Source of the DNA: an uncultured Erythrobacter sp.
GTDB lineage: Bacteria > Pseudomonadota > Alphaproteobacteria > Sphingomonadales > Sphingomonadaceae
Assembly: GCA_947502305.1 (NCBI GenBank)
Contig: CANMZA010000001.1
Location: 1 to 64,000 of the forward strand
Length of the DNA stretch: 64,000 nt
Reading direction: 5' to 3'
The translations under genes and the position numbers were made by a program. Within the stretch, counting starts at the first letter, position 1; each line of letters opens with the position of its first letter. Of the stretch, positions 1-8,255 are shown one piece after another. The notes under the pieces are model-generated. The model did not search any database. It was not told where the DNA came from and saw only the letters and a list, made by a program, of their open reading frames with translations.

Positions 1-255
1 AGCGAGCAAGAGGTGATCGATTACCTCACGGCCAATGGCTATGACGAAAGCACGTTCGGCGATTGGTTCAGCACCGCGCAAAATACGCAAAGCGCCGCAG
101 CGCTTGAAACTAGCGAGGCCACTGAGGCGAGCGAAGGCAGCGCCAACAGAAACCCGCCGCCGCGCATTCATGAAGACTTCGACCCCCAACTTGCCTGGCA
201 ACCGGGTGAATTTGAGCAAGTCTTGCAACAAGCCCAAGCTGAGTTCTTTGGATAG
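1..255 (+). CDS. C-terminal end of an unrecognised protein (5' truncated by window edge)
   Basis: The reading frame is open from base 1 to a stop at 253-255, so this is the last 84 codons of a gene starting upstream. The visible part is acidic and polar, with an Ala/Ser/Thr/Glu-rich low-complexity stretch after a WFSTAQ segment, then a Pro-Arg patch (NPPPR) and a Gln-rich tail ending EFFG. I recognise no domain. A GTG at 13 could be an internal start, but the frame is open on both sides and nothing marks it as a real one. Function unknown. Confidence 0.55.
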   Translation, partial: SEQEVIDYLTANGYDESTFGDWFSTAQNTQSAAALETSEATEASEGSANRNPPPRIHEDFDPQLAWQPGEFEQVLQQAQAEFFG

Positions 256-544
256 GGTAGTCAGCGAATGCCCAGCGGTTTAAGAGCAGACGAACTCATC
301 AAACCGGAATAGATCGATTTCGGCGGTATTACATACTTTGTGTTCCAATTGAGCATTTCTTCAAGAATCTTGCAGAATTCTGCGTGTTATTGACGGTAAT
401 GATTGCGGCACACGCAATTGTACCTAGTTGCTTTTTTCACAACTTCTGCAAGTTCAGCGCAAAATCTGCTCCTTTTTGTTGCTCAGGACCGTAAATTGCT
501 GTCAGATGCTGTAAATTCTAACCCAAGTGGAGGCAGCAAAAAGT
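256..544. other. Intergenic region upstream of the CheBR sensory gene
   Basis: This is 289 bases, visibly more AT-rich than the surrounding coding DNA, with runs such as CTTTTTTCAC near 430. It presumably carries the promoter of the CheB-CheR gene. I saw no convincing general-stress (GGAAC/CGTT) promoter, no strong inverted repeat and no RNA gene. Confidence 0.4.
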
Positions 545-2926
545 ATGGATGAGGAAGTGGCTTTGGAGCCTGAGGCGCTTGCTCAATTGGATTTCCCGGT
601 TGTCGGTGTTGGCGCGTCCGCCGGCGGGTTAGAAGCGGTCACGGCGATGTTCCAAAACATCGAAGGCGGCACTGGCATGGCCTTCGTTTTGGTCATGCAC
701 CTTGACCCTGATCATGAAAGCATGATGGCTGAACTGCTGTCGAGCAAGACGCAAATCACCGTCAAACAGATTGCGGATAATGATCTGGTTGAACCCGATT
801 GTCTGCACGTCATCCCGCCGGGCTCCAGCCTTCGGGTCGAGGATAAGAAATTCCGCCTCGATGCTTTTAGCCAGCCGCGCGGCTTGCGGCGGCCTATCGA
901 CAGTTTCTTCATGTCATTGGCGCAGGTTCAGGGCGAAAAGGCCGCCTGCGTGGTGCTCTCAGGCACGGGCGGTGACGGCACCGCTGGCCTGCGCGTGGTG
1001 AAAGAATTTGGCGGCGTCAGCGCGGTGCAATCACCAGAAGAGGCGCGCTATGACGGCATGCCGTTTTCCGCCATTGGGACAAAACTGGTTGATTTCACTT
1101 TGTCAGCCGGGGAAATTGTTGGCCGAATAAAGGCGTTTTTCGACGGCGCGGATAAGGCTTATTTCCCAGAGAATGACAGCGCCGCTGAGCGGGTGATGTA
1201 TGAAATTTTCGGCATGCTTAAACAGAATGTCGGGATCGATTTTTCTGGCTACAAACGCTCCACGCTGAACCGCCGCCTAAACCGCCGGTTGCAACTCAAA
1301 GAGATCGACGAGGTTGAGGATTATATCCGCCAATTGTCGGGTGATCTTGAAGAGCAAGCGGGCCTCGCGAATGACTTCTTGATCAATGTCACGTCGTTTT
1401 TCCGCGACCGGGAAAATTTTGAAATCCTGCGCAAAGCGGTCATCGTCCCCTTGCTCCAGCAAAAAGATGCCTCTGACGAGGTGCGGATTTGGGTCCCCGG
1501 CTGCTCAAGCGGGCAAGAGGCCTATTCGCTGGCGATGATGATTGATGAGACGTGTATTGAGCTGAAGAAGCGCCCTCTCATCCAAATTTTTGCGACCGAT
1601 ATTGATGAACCGATGATCGATATGGCGCGGCGCGGTATTTATCCGGTTTCGATGCTGACAGAGATACCGCAGCGTTATCAGGATGCCTATACGGTTGGTC
1701 TGGATGAGCGATTTGAGATCCTCTCCCGCGTGCGCGAAATGGTGCGGTTTTCGGTCCATAATATCATTCAGGATCCGCCATTTTCAAAGGTTGATCTGAT
1801 CTCATGCCGCAACATGTTGATCTATCTGGATGACCAATTGCAAGGCGGTGTCTTGCCGCTCATGCATTTCAGCTTGCGGCCCGGCGGCCACCTGTTCCTT
1901 GGCACATCAGAAAGCGTGACGCGGCGGACGGATTTGTTTGTTGGCGTTGATCCAAGGGCACGCATTTTTAAGCGGAATGACGCGGCGAAACGGGTGCCGA
2001 TCAATTTGCCATTGGGCCAAGGCAGCAGCGAATCCTCGATGGCCCGGGGCTTGCAGCGATTGTCGCAGGAACGCGATTTCCCCCGGCATCAGAGCCTCGA
2101 TGCGACCAATTCCACCATCTATGAAAGCTATGCTCCGCCATTTGTTCGAGTGACCAATGATGGCCGGATTATCGACAGTTCGGGTGATCTCAGCCTGTTT
2201 ATGATGTCGCGGCCGGGCGATGAACGCAGTCTCGACCGATTGGCGCGCGAAGGCGTTTATGAAGTGGTCGCGCCGCTGATTAAAGACGCCGTTTCCAGCG
2301 GCGAGCGGCAGGCGATGAAAGACGTCGAAGTCGCCTCTCAATTTGGCGTTCAGGTCACCGATATTGTGGCCCATCCGATGATGGATGAAACGGTTGCGCT
2401 GATCTTCCTACCCAAAGACCGCTTGCAACCGATTGTCGATCAATTCGCTGTGCGTCCGGTAACCCGCGATCGGCAAATCGCCACTTTGCAAGATGAGCTG
2501 CGTCAGGTGCGCGGGCAGCTAAAAGCCAAGGTCGAGGAGATTGAAACGGCCAATGAGGAACTGAAAAGTTCCAACGAAGAAATGATGTCGATGAATGAGG
2601 AGCTCCAATCCGCGAATGAGGAGCTGACGACGGCCAATGAAGAGCTGAAGAATAAGATCGACGAATTGACGCTCGCAAATGCTGATCTCGATAACTTCCT
2701 GCAATCGGCGGATCTGTCGATGATCGTGGTCGATAGGGGCCTGAAAATCCGCCACGTCACCGATGCGGCGCGGCGGATGGTACCCTTGATGCGCTCTGAC
2801 GAAGGGCGCTCTTTGAGCGAGTTCAACATTCCGTTTGGCAACCTCAACGTGCTCGAAGAAGCGCGCAAAGTCATTGAGACGACCCAATCCTATTCGGTGA
2901 CGACCGAACTCAATCCTATTCGGTGA
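545..2926 (+). CDS. CheB-CheR fusion with coiled coil and truncated PAS domain (N-terminal part of a split CheBR-histidine kinase)
   Basis: This 793-residue protein begins with a CheB methylesterase-like domain: GASAGG with the catalytic Ser near residue 25, His in VMHLDPDH, and Asp in GTGGDGTAG. A CheR-type methyltransferase follows, with the helical segment YKRSTLNRRLNRRL and the SAM-binding GCSSGQEAYSLAM. A long Glu/Asn heptad coiled coil (SNEEM, ANEEL repeats) comes next, then a PAS domain that stops midway. There is no CheB receiver domain, as is usual for CheBR fusions outside chemotaxis clusters. I prefer the ATG at 545, 11 bases after GGAGG (529-533), over the in-frame GTG at 527. The stop results from a 26-bp tandem duplication; the missing half of the PAS domain begins the next ORF. 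It probably formed one sensory polypeptide with the next gene. Confidence 0.85.
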   Translation: MDEEVALEPEALAQLDFPVVGVGASAGGLEAVTAMFQNIEGGTGMAFVLVMHLDPDHESMMAELLSSKTQITVKQIADNDLVEPDCLHVIPPGSSLRVEDKKFRLDAFSQPRGLRRPIDSFFMSLAQVQGEKAACVVLSGTGGDGTAGLRVVKEFGGVSAVQSPEEARYDGMPFSAIGTKLVDFTLSAGEIVGRIKAFFDGADKAYFPENDSAAERVMYEIFGMLKQNVGIDFSGYKRSTLNRRLNRRLQLKEIDEVEDYIRQLSGDLEEQAGLANDFLINVTSFFRDRENFEILRKAVIVPLLQQKDASDEVRIWVPGCSSGQEAYSLAMMIDETCIELKKRPLIQIFATDIDEPMIDMARRGIYPVSMLTEIPQRYQDAYTVGLDERFEILSRVREMVRFSVHNIIQDPPFSKVDLISCRNMLIYLDDQLQGGVLPLMHFSLRPGGHLFLGTSESVTRRTDLFVGVDPRARIFKRNDAAKRVPINLPLGQGSSESSMARGLQRLSQERDFPRHQSLDATNSTIYESYAPPFVRVTNDGRIIDSSGDLSLFMMSRPGDERSLDRLAREGVYEVVAPLIKDAVSSGERQAMKDVEVASQFGVQVTDIVAHPMMDETVALIFLPKDRLQPIVDQFAVRPVTRDRQIATLQDELRQVRGQLKAKVEEIETANEELKSSNEEMMSMNEELQSANEELTTANEELKNKIDELTLANADLDNFLQSADLSMIVVDRGLKIRHVTDAARRMVPLMRSDEGRSLSEFNIPFGNLNVLEEARKVIETTQSYSVTTELNPIR

Positions 2927-2936
2927 CGACCGAACC
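2885..2936 (+). repeat. 26-bp tandem duplication causing a frameshift
   Basis: Bases 2885-2910 and 2911-2936 are two adjacent copies of a 26-bp unit, identical except for the final base (T versus C). As 26 is not a multiple of three, the second copy shifts the frame and creates the TGA at 2924-2926. Removing one copy joins the upstream frame to the downstream one and restores a continuous PAS domain (SYSVTTEPNQSGQSFFLRIS). The junction also makes a GTGA stop/start overlap. Confidence 0.9.
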
Positions 2937-4752
2937 CAATCAAAGCGGCCAATCCTTCTTCCTGCGGATATCGCCGTATTTCTTTACCGATGGCGCGGTT
3001 GAGGGGGCATCGCTGACGCTGGTCAATATCACTGAAGAAGTGGAGCTGCGGCGCGATCTGACGCTTCAGAGCGAGAAGCTGCATTTGGCGATGAAGGCTG
3101 CGAAAATGGGGTCTTGGGACACCGATTTGGACAACCAGATGATGGATGTCGATAGCATCGCGGCGCAAATTGGCGGGCATGAAAAAGCGGGCCGCTATGA
3201 TCGCAAGACATTTTTTGAAAACGTCGTCCCAGAGGATGCAAAGGCTCTAGCGACTGTCCATGATGCCGCACTGAAGAGCAATGAAAGCTATTCGCGCACC
3301 GTCCGCGTCAAACAGCGCGATGGCTCTATTCGCTGGGCGCAGGTCCACGCGCAGCCTTACGTCACATTGACCGGGGCGCGGCGCAAATCCGGGCTTTGGA
3401 TTGATGTTACCGAATTGATCACGCTGCAAAATGACTTGCAGGTCAAGAGCGATCGGCTGTTGCTGGCGATGGATGCCGGGACAATGGGCGCATGGGATAT
3501 GGATTTGGCCAAGGGTGTCAGTACGCTCGATCCAACCGCTGCAAAAATCGCTGGCCTTGATGCGGATGGTGAAATGTCGATTGATGACCATCTGCAGCAT
3601 GTCATGGAGGAGGATAAGGCGGAGCTTAAGGCAACAAGCCAGAAGGCCGCCAATGAGGCGACCGGATATTCTGCCACTTTGCGGATTGTGAAAAGTGATG
3701 AGCCGATGCGCTGCGTTCAGGTGCACGCCGCGCCGTACCAGTCTGACGGTGTGACCAGCCGTTTCGCAGGGGTGGTGATTGATGTGACGGAGCTGTTGCA
3801 ATTGCAGGGCGAGTTGGAGGTCGAATCCACCCGCCGTTCGCTGGCCATGCGTGCCGGGCAGATGGGTCTGGGCGAGCTTGATGTGGAAAGCGGGGAAATG
3901 ACGATTGATCCGGTTATGGCCGATCAACTTGCTTTGCCAGCCGCCGGGATCATCGCCCTGAGTGAGTTGACTGCGAACTTTGTCGAGGAAGACAAGCCGC
4001 TTGTGGAAGAGCATCTGAAGCGGGCAATTAAGAGCGGCGAGGAATATGAATATGATTTCCGCATCGATGCCCCCGGTTCAGAAATGCGCTGGATGCGGAC
4101 CCGCGGCTTACCCTACACATCCGCCGATGGACGCCGCAAAGTGGTCGGGCCGACGCTGGACGTCACCGCCCATAAACAACAAGGCGTGTTGCTCGACGAA
4201 ATGAGCCACCGGATCAAAAACCTGTTCGCAGTGATCAGCGGGTTGGTTCAAGCGGTGCCGAAAGAGCAAGAGGAATCAAAACGCATGGCCGCCGATCTGG
4301 TGGAGCGGATCGTATCGCTCGGCAAGGTCTATGATTTGGCGCGCAAAGATATTTCCGCGCAAGGGCTGGATCTCGAAGAATTGTTGTCTTCTGTGTTGGA
4401 ACCGCACCGCTCCTCTCAGGCTTTGTCTTTGAATGGCCCAGCGGTTCAGGTGAATCCGGATTTGGTGAACACCTTGACCCTGATCGTGCATGAATTGACC
4501 ACCAACACCGCGAAATACGGCGCATTCAGCGATGCCGAAGGGGCATTGGATGTGAGTTGGAGCGTCAATGAACAGGGCGCGGTTGCCATTTCTTGGAAAG
4601 AAAAAGTTCCCGGGTTTGAGGTTTCTGAACCGCATTCCGGGTTTGGTAGTTTCCTGATCGAATCTGGCATTCGCCAGCTTCATGGAAACTTTGATCGATC
4701 ATTTTCGCCGGACGGGGCAGTGATCGAATTTTCGCTACGATTGAGTGAATAA
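2923..4752 (+). CDS. PAS-HWE family sensor histidine kinase (C-terminal part of split CheBR-kinase)
   Basis: This 609-residue ORF starts in the second half of a PAS domain (SFFLRISPYFF...LVNITEEV), continuing the CheR-linked PAS of the upstream ORF. Three further PAS-like repeats follow, each opening with LAM-x-AG/AK-x-MG (near residues 51, 180 and 306). The C-terminal kinase core is of the HWE/HisKA_2 type: phospho-acceptor region DEMSHRIKN, N-box VHELTTNTAKYGA, an SWKEK segment in place of the classical WxE, and a GFGSFLIES G-box. The only possible start is a GTG overlapping the upstream TGA (GTGA), with no Shine-Dalgarno, so any translation would depend on coupling to the upstream frame. 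A response regulator gene follows 13 bases downstream and is the likely phosphorylation partner. Confidence 0.82.
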   Translation: MTTEPNQSGQSFFLRISPYFFTDGAVEGASLTLVNITEEVELRRDLTLQSEKLHLAMKAAKMGSWDTDLDNQMMDVDSIAAQIGGHEKAGRYDRKTFFENVVPEDAKALATVHDAALKSNESYSRTVRVKQRDGSIRWAQVHAQPYVTLTGARRKSGLWIDVTELITLQNDLQVKSDRLLLAMDAGTMGAWDMDLAKGVSTLDPTAAKIAGLDADGEMSIDDHLQHVMEEDKAELKATSQKAANEATGYSATLRIVKSDEPMRCVQVHAAPYQSDGVTSRFAGVVIDVTELLQLQGELEVESTRRSLAMRAGQMGLGELDVESGEMTIDPVMADQLALPAAGIIALSELTANFVEEDKPLVEEHLKRAIKSGEEYEYDFRIDAPGSEMRWMRTRGLPYTSADGRRKVVGPTLDVTAHKQQGVLLDEMSHRIKNLFAVISGLVQAVPKEQEESKRMAADLVERIVSLGKVYDLARKDISAQGLDLEELLSSVLEPHRSSQALSLNGPAVQVNPDLVNTLTLIVHELTTNTAKYGAFSDAEGALDVSWSVNEQGAVAISWKEKVPGFEVSEPHSGFGSFLIESGIRQLHGNFDRSFSPDGAVIEFSLRLSE

Positions 4753-4765
4753 GACGAGGTAGAAT

Positions 4766-5203
4766 ATGTCCCCTTCCCAAAACAGTCCAGAATTGGGCGG
4801 CCCCTCCTTGGACGGACTTTCCGTTCTGATTGTTGAGAATGAATTCCTGCTCGCGATCAATTTAGAAACGATCATGCGCGAAGCAGGTGCGACCGGGATT
4901 GAGCTAGCCTCATCGCTCGCCGATGCGAAGAAGTTGATTGATACCGCTTCCTTTGATGCGGCCATTCTGGATATCCGGTTGATGGATGGGGATTCCCTGC
5001 CGCTGGCGGAGGATTTGATTAGGCGCGGCGTGCCGGTCGTGATCCACTCCGGTCATGCCAATCTGGGCCATGCGCAGATCGTGCCGGATGCGGTGTTCCT
5101 GCCCAAACCATCGCGCCCCTCTGAAATCGTTCAGGCGGTTTTGAAGGCGCGCGGGGTCCAAGGTTCGTTCGACCTCCCCGAAACTCGCGCTGTTCAGCAG
5201 TAA
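4766..5203 (+). CDS. Single-domain response regulator
   Basis: This is a 145-residue receiver (CheY-like) domain with no output domain. The fold is visible as VLIVENE (acidic pocket), the phospho-accepting Asp in AAILDIRLMDG, Ser in VVIHSGH and Lys in FLPKP. A GAGGT Shine-Dalgarno lies at 4755-4759. It sits 13 bases after the HWE kinase and is presumably co-transcribed with it. Stand-alone receivers beside HWE kinases are common in alphaproteobacteria, where they relay or buffer phosphate, sometimes in the general stress response. The target here cannot be told from sequence. Confidence 0.88.
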   Translation: MSPSQNSPELGGPSLDGLSVLIVENEFLLAINLETIMREAGATGIELASSLADAKKLIDTASFDAAILDIRLMDGDSLPLAEDLIRRGVPVVIHSGHANLGHAQIVPDAVFLPKPSRPSEIVQAVLKARGVQGSFDLPETRAVQQ

Positions 5204-5294
5204 TAGCCGCTTTTCCCCTACTATACTGACGAGTGCGATGGCGCTGCCGCGGGCATAAATTGACCCGCGCTTCGCCGCTGCTACGGTCGCGTGT

Positions 5295-6296
5295 GTGAGC
5301 GGGGATAGAAGCACGGCAACTCAAGGATTTGTCCTCAGGCGCATTTGCGTTGCGGGGGCTAGCGGCACGATTGGCCGCGCGGTTGTGCGCGCTCTGGTGG
5401 CTGACGGGCATGAGGTCACGGCCTTGCTGCGTCCCAGCAGTGAGCAGGCCAGCGAAGGGCGCAGTCGGCAGATACCGGCAGAATTGTCGGGTGCCAGAAT
5501 TCTTGAAGGCGATCCGCTTGATGCCGGGGCGCTCGGCGCACTGTTTGAACCCGAAGGATTCGACACGGTCGTTTCCTGCCTCGCCGCACGCAGCGGTTCT
5601 GCGAAAGACGCAGAGTCGGTGGATTATCAGGCGAATTGCAACTTGCTTGCCGCCGCGCAAAATGCAGGCGCAGACCATTTTATCCTGCTTTCCGCTATCT
5701 GTGTTCAGCGTCCCCATCTGGCGTTCCAACACGCCAAATTGCGGTTTGAGGCCGAGCTGAAATCGTCTCCAATTGATTATACAATTGTGCGCCCCACGGC
5801 CTTCTTCAAATCGCTCTCCGGACAGGCCGCGCGTATCGTCAAGGGTAAGCCGTTCCTGCTGTTTGGTGATGGCGAGTTGACGCGGTGCAAGCCGATTAGC
5901 GACGCCGATCTGGCGCGATATATTGCCGATTGTGCGGTCCTGCCCGAACGGCGCGGTGCAACCTTGCCAATTGGCGGACCCGGCCCGGCGATTACGCTGA
6001 AGCAGCAGGGCGAATTGCTGTTTGAGGCAGCGGGGCGAGAGCCGCATTTCCGCTCGGTCCCCATTGCGATGTTTGATGCGGCGGCGGCGGTCCTGTCTGC
6101 GGGCGCGCGTTTCTCCGATTGGTTCGCGGAAAAGGCGGAATATGCGCGGATCGGCAAATATTACGCCACGCAAAGCATGCTGCTACTCGACCCCGAAACG
6201 GGCGATTATAGCGCGCAGGCCACTCCCGAATTTGGCGAGGACAGATTGATTGATCATTACCGCCAATTGCTATCCGAAAGGGCAAATTCAAAGTGA
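5295..6296 (+). CDS. bciA: BciA-type divinyl (proto)chlorophyllide a 8-vinyl reductase
   Basis: This 333-residue NAD(P)-binding atypical short-chain dehydrogenase has the N-terminal glycine motif GASGTIGRAV and a C-terminal stretch (KYYATQSMLLLDPETGDY, then ATPEFGEDRL) that I recognise from the BciA family. BciA reduces the C8 vinyl group of divinyl chlorophyllides with NADPH in bacteriochlorophyll synthesis. No other bch or puf gene is in the window, so this would be an outlying member of the photosynthesis gene set, or a relic if the strain is not phototrophic. The start is a GTG at 5295 with a poor Shine-Dalgarno. The stop overlaps the start of the symporter gene (GTGA), so the two are probably translated together. 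A general NAD-dependent epimerase is the alternative. Confidence 0.75.
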   Translation: MSGDRSTATQGFVLRRICVAGASGTIGRAVVRALVADGHEVTALLRPSSEQASEGRSRQIPAELSGARILEGDPLDAGALGALFEPEGFDTVVSCLAARSGSAKDAESVDYQANCNLLAAAQNAGADHFILLSAICVQRPHLAFQHAKLRFEAELKSSPIDYTIVRPTAFFKSLSGQAARIVKGKPFLLFGDGELTRCKPISDADLARYIADCAVLPERRGATLPIGGPGPAITLKQQGELLFEAAGREPHFRSVPIAMFDAAAAVLSAGARFSDWFAEKAEYARIGKYYATQSMLLLDPETGDYSAQATPEFGEDRLIDHYRQLLSERANSK

Positions 6297-8017
6297 CTGA
6301 CACAGGCCTGATTTTTACCGGCGTCAGCGCGGTGTTCTTTATGGCGCTGGTCGGTTGGATCAGTTGGCTGAAAACGCGCGGCACAGCGGATAGCAAGGAT
6401 GGCTATTTCCTCGCCGGACGCGGGCTGGGGGCGACATTCATTGCCGGGTCGTTGCTGTTGACCAACCTTTCGGCAGAACAGCTCATCGGGCTCAATGGAT
6501 CGGCCTATGGGTACAATATGTCGAGCATGGGCTGGGAAGTTACCGCCGCGATTGCCACCATTGCCATGGCGCTGGTGTTCCTGCCCAAATATCTTGCGGG
6601 CGCTTTCACGACATTGCCGGGGTTTTTGAACGATCGGTTCGATCCTGTAGTGCGGCGCATGTCGGTGGTGTTGTTCATGCTGGGATACGGCCTCGTGACG
6701 ATCCCCAGCGTGCTGTATTCAGGATCAGTCGCGGTGCTGCTGCTGTTCGACATTCCCGGCCTGACGGGGCTGGATTATTTCACGGCGCTGGCGGCGACGG
6801 TTGTGGCGATTGGTGTGACCGGTTCCGTCTATGCGATTTTCGGCGGGCTGCGCGCGGTGGCTGTGTCGGACACACTCAATGGCGCAGGGCTGTTGATCAT
6901 CGGAATATTGGTGCCGGTGTTTGGGTTGATCGCGCTGGGTGATGGCGAATTTGGCGCCGGTCTGGCAAAATTGGGCGGAGAACATACGGATAAATTGAAC
7001 GCCATCGGGAATGCTGATGCGCCGACGCCGTTTGGCACATTGTTCACCGGCATGATTTTCGCCAATTTGTTTTACTGGTGCACCAATCAATATGTGATTC
7101 AGCGGACTTTGGGCGCGCGCAGTTTGGCAGAGGGGCAAAAGGGGGTCTTGTTCTCAGGCTTTTTCAAAATCCTGGTGCCGTTCATGATGATGATCCCGGG
7201 AGTGATCGCCTACCATCTCTACGGGCCAGAATTGGGCACGATTGATGAGGCTTATCCGCGCCTGATCCGCGATGTTCTGCCGGTCTATCTCTCGGGCTTC
7301 TTTCTCGCTGTGCTTTTGGGGGCGGTGTTTTCGTCATTTAACTCGCTGCTGAACAGCGCGGCGACCTTGTTCAGCCTCGATGTCTATGCCCCTACTCGGG
7401 AAAGCGCGCGCGGCGTGCCAGTGGATGACGCAGAATTGGTGCGGGTCGCTAAAATCGCCAGCCTCGTGATTGCGCTGTTTTCCTTTGTGGTCGCCCCGAT
7501 GCTCTATTTCGCCAAAGACGGCCTGTGGCAGATCATCCGCGTCTTCACCGGGTTCTATAACATTCCGACGGTCGTGATCGTGATTGTAGGCTTGTTTACG
7601 GCACGAGTCCCAGCGTTGGGCGCTAAGATTGTGATCGTCTTTCATGTCGTCACTTACGGATTGCTGCGGTTTGTTTTTGATGAGGCGGTGACGCTGCATT
7701 TCCTTCATCAATATGCGATCCTGTTCGTGATCGAGGTCGGCATCATGCTCATTTGCGGATGGCTGCGCCCGCGCGAGGAGGCGTGGAAATTCACTCGAAA
7801 TGAGCAAGTCGACCTGACCCCGTGGCCCTTTGCAAAGCCGCTGGCGGTGACTTTGGCGTCCTGCGTGGTGTCGACCTATCTGTTATTTTCGCCCCTTGGC
7901 GCGGCATCGGCGGATGGGCCGGGCGCTTTGTTCGCTGTCTTGATAGGCGCGTTAATTGCGGCGAATTTGGCGTTATGGGCGTTAAGCTTACGATCAAATG
8001 CCAGCCATTTGGGGTGA
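6293..8017 (+). CDS. Sodium:solute symporter (SSS/SLC5 family)
   Basis: This 574-residue integral membrane protein has about 14 hydrophobic segments. Features of the family include FLAGRGLG near residue 41, an early helix with LLTNLSAEQLIGLNGSAYGY, the YAIFGGLRAVAVSDTLN region and FSSFNSLLNS in the later half. It resembles the YidK/SGLT-like sugar branch more than the proline or pantothenate branches, so a sugar is the more likely substrate. That would fit the GH42 glycosidase operon about 3 kb away on the other strand. The GTG start overlaps the bciA stop by four bases, an odd pairing functionally; co-transcription need not mean shared function. Confidence 0.85.
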   Translation: MTDTGLIFTGVSAVFFMALVGWISWLKTRGTADSKDGYFLAGRGLGATFIAGSLLLTNLSAEQLIGLNGSAYGYNMSSMGWEVTAAIATIAMALVFLPKYLAGAFTTLPGFLNDRFDPVVRRMSVVLFMLGYGLVTIPSVLYSGSVAVLLLFDIPGLTGLDYFTALAATVVAIGVTGSVYAIFGGLRAVAVSDTLNGAGLLIIGILVPVFGLIALGDGEFGAGLAKLGGEHTDKLNAIGNADAPTPFGTLFTGMIFANLFYWCTNQYVIQRTLGARSLAEGQKGVLFSGFFKILVPFMMMIPGVIAYHLYGPELGTIDEAYPRLIRDVLPVYLSGFFLAVLLGAVFSSFNSLLNSAATLFSLDVYAPTRESARGVPVDDAELVRVAKIASLVIALFSFVVAPMLYFAKDGLWQIIRVFTGFYNIPTVVIVIVGLFTARVPALGAKIVIVFHVVTYGLLRFVFDEAVTLHFLHQYAILFVIEVGIMLICGWLRPREEAWKFTRNEQVDLTPWPFAKPLAVTLASCVVSTYLLFSPLGAASADGPGALFAVLIGALIAANLALWALSLRSNASHLG

Positions 8018-8107
8018 GCGGAATGTATCGCTGTGTAAGCTGGTTGTTCAGGAGCCATACCTAGGTAGTTTGCCAAAAGAGACGGGGTTTTTTTGGAGAT
8101 CACCGCT

Positions 8108-8245
8108 ATGACGACTATTAAGAAAAAATATAAACGACCTACCCTCACCTTGTTCGGTACGGTTCGAAATCTGACCGGCGGCAGCGGTTCAGTGGGGCGC
8201 GATGGTGCAATTGCCAACTCGCGAAACACCCCCGGCGGGCGTTGA
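8108..8245 (+). CDS. Lasso-peptide-like RiPP precursor (orphan)
   Basis: This 45-codon ORF has a GGAG Shine-Dalgarno nine bases before its ATG. The translation starts MTTIKKKYKRPTLTLFGTVR. It carries the YxxPxL...G leader motif (Y8, P11, L13, G17) recognised by lasso leader-binding RRE proteins, and Thr23 sits at position -2 before a Gly. The predicted core begins GSGSVGRD, giving Gly1 and an acidic residue (Asp) at position 8, the geometry of an eight-membered Gly1-Asp8 macrolactam like that of microcin J25 (GGAGHVPE). The core would be 21 residues ending in PGGR. No lasso cyclase, transglutaminase-like protease or RRE gene lies within the window. It converges with the TauD gene, 10 bases apart. 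Function is inferred from motif alone. Confidence 0.62.
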   Translation: MTTIKKKYKRPTLTLFGTVRNLTGGSGSVGRDGAIANSRNTPGGR

Positions 8246-8255
8246 TCGAAAGCGC

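Noticed and set aside
5019-6173. 384-codon minus-strand frame opposite bciA and the response regulator
   Set aside because: It covers two real genes in antisense, is Arg/Gly-rich and shows no domain.
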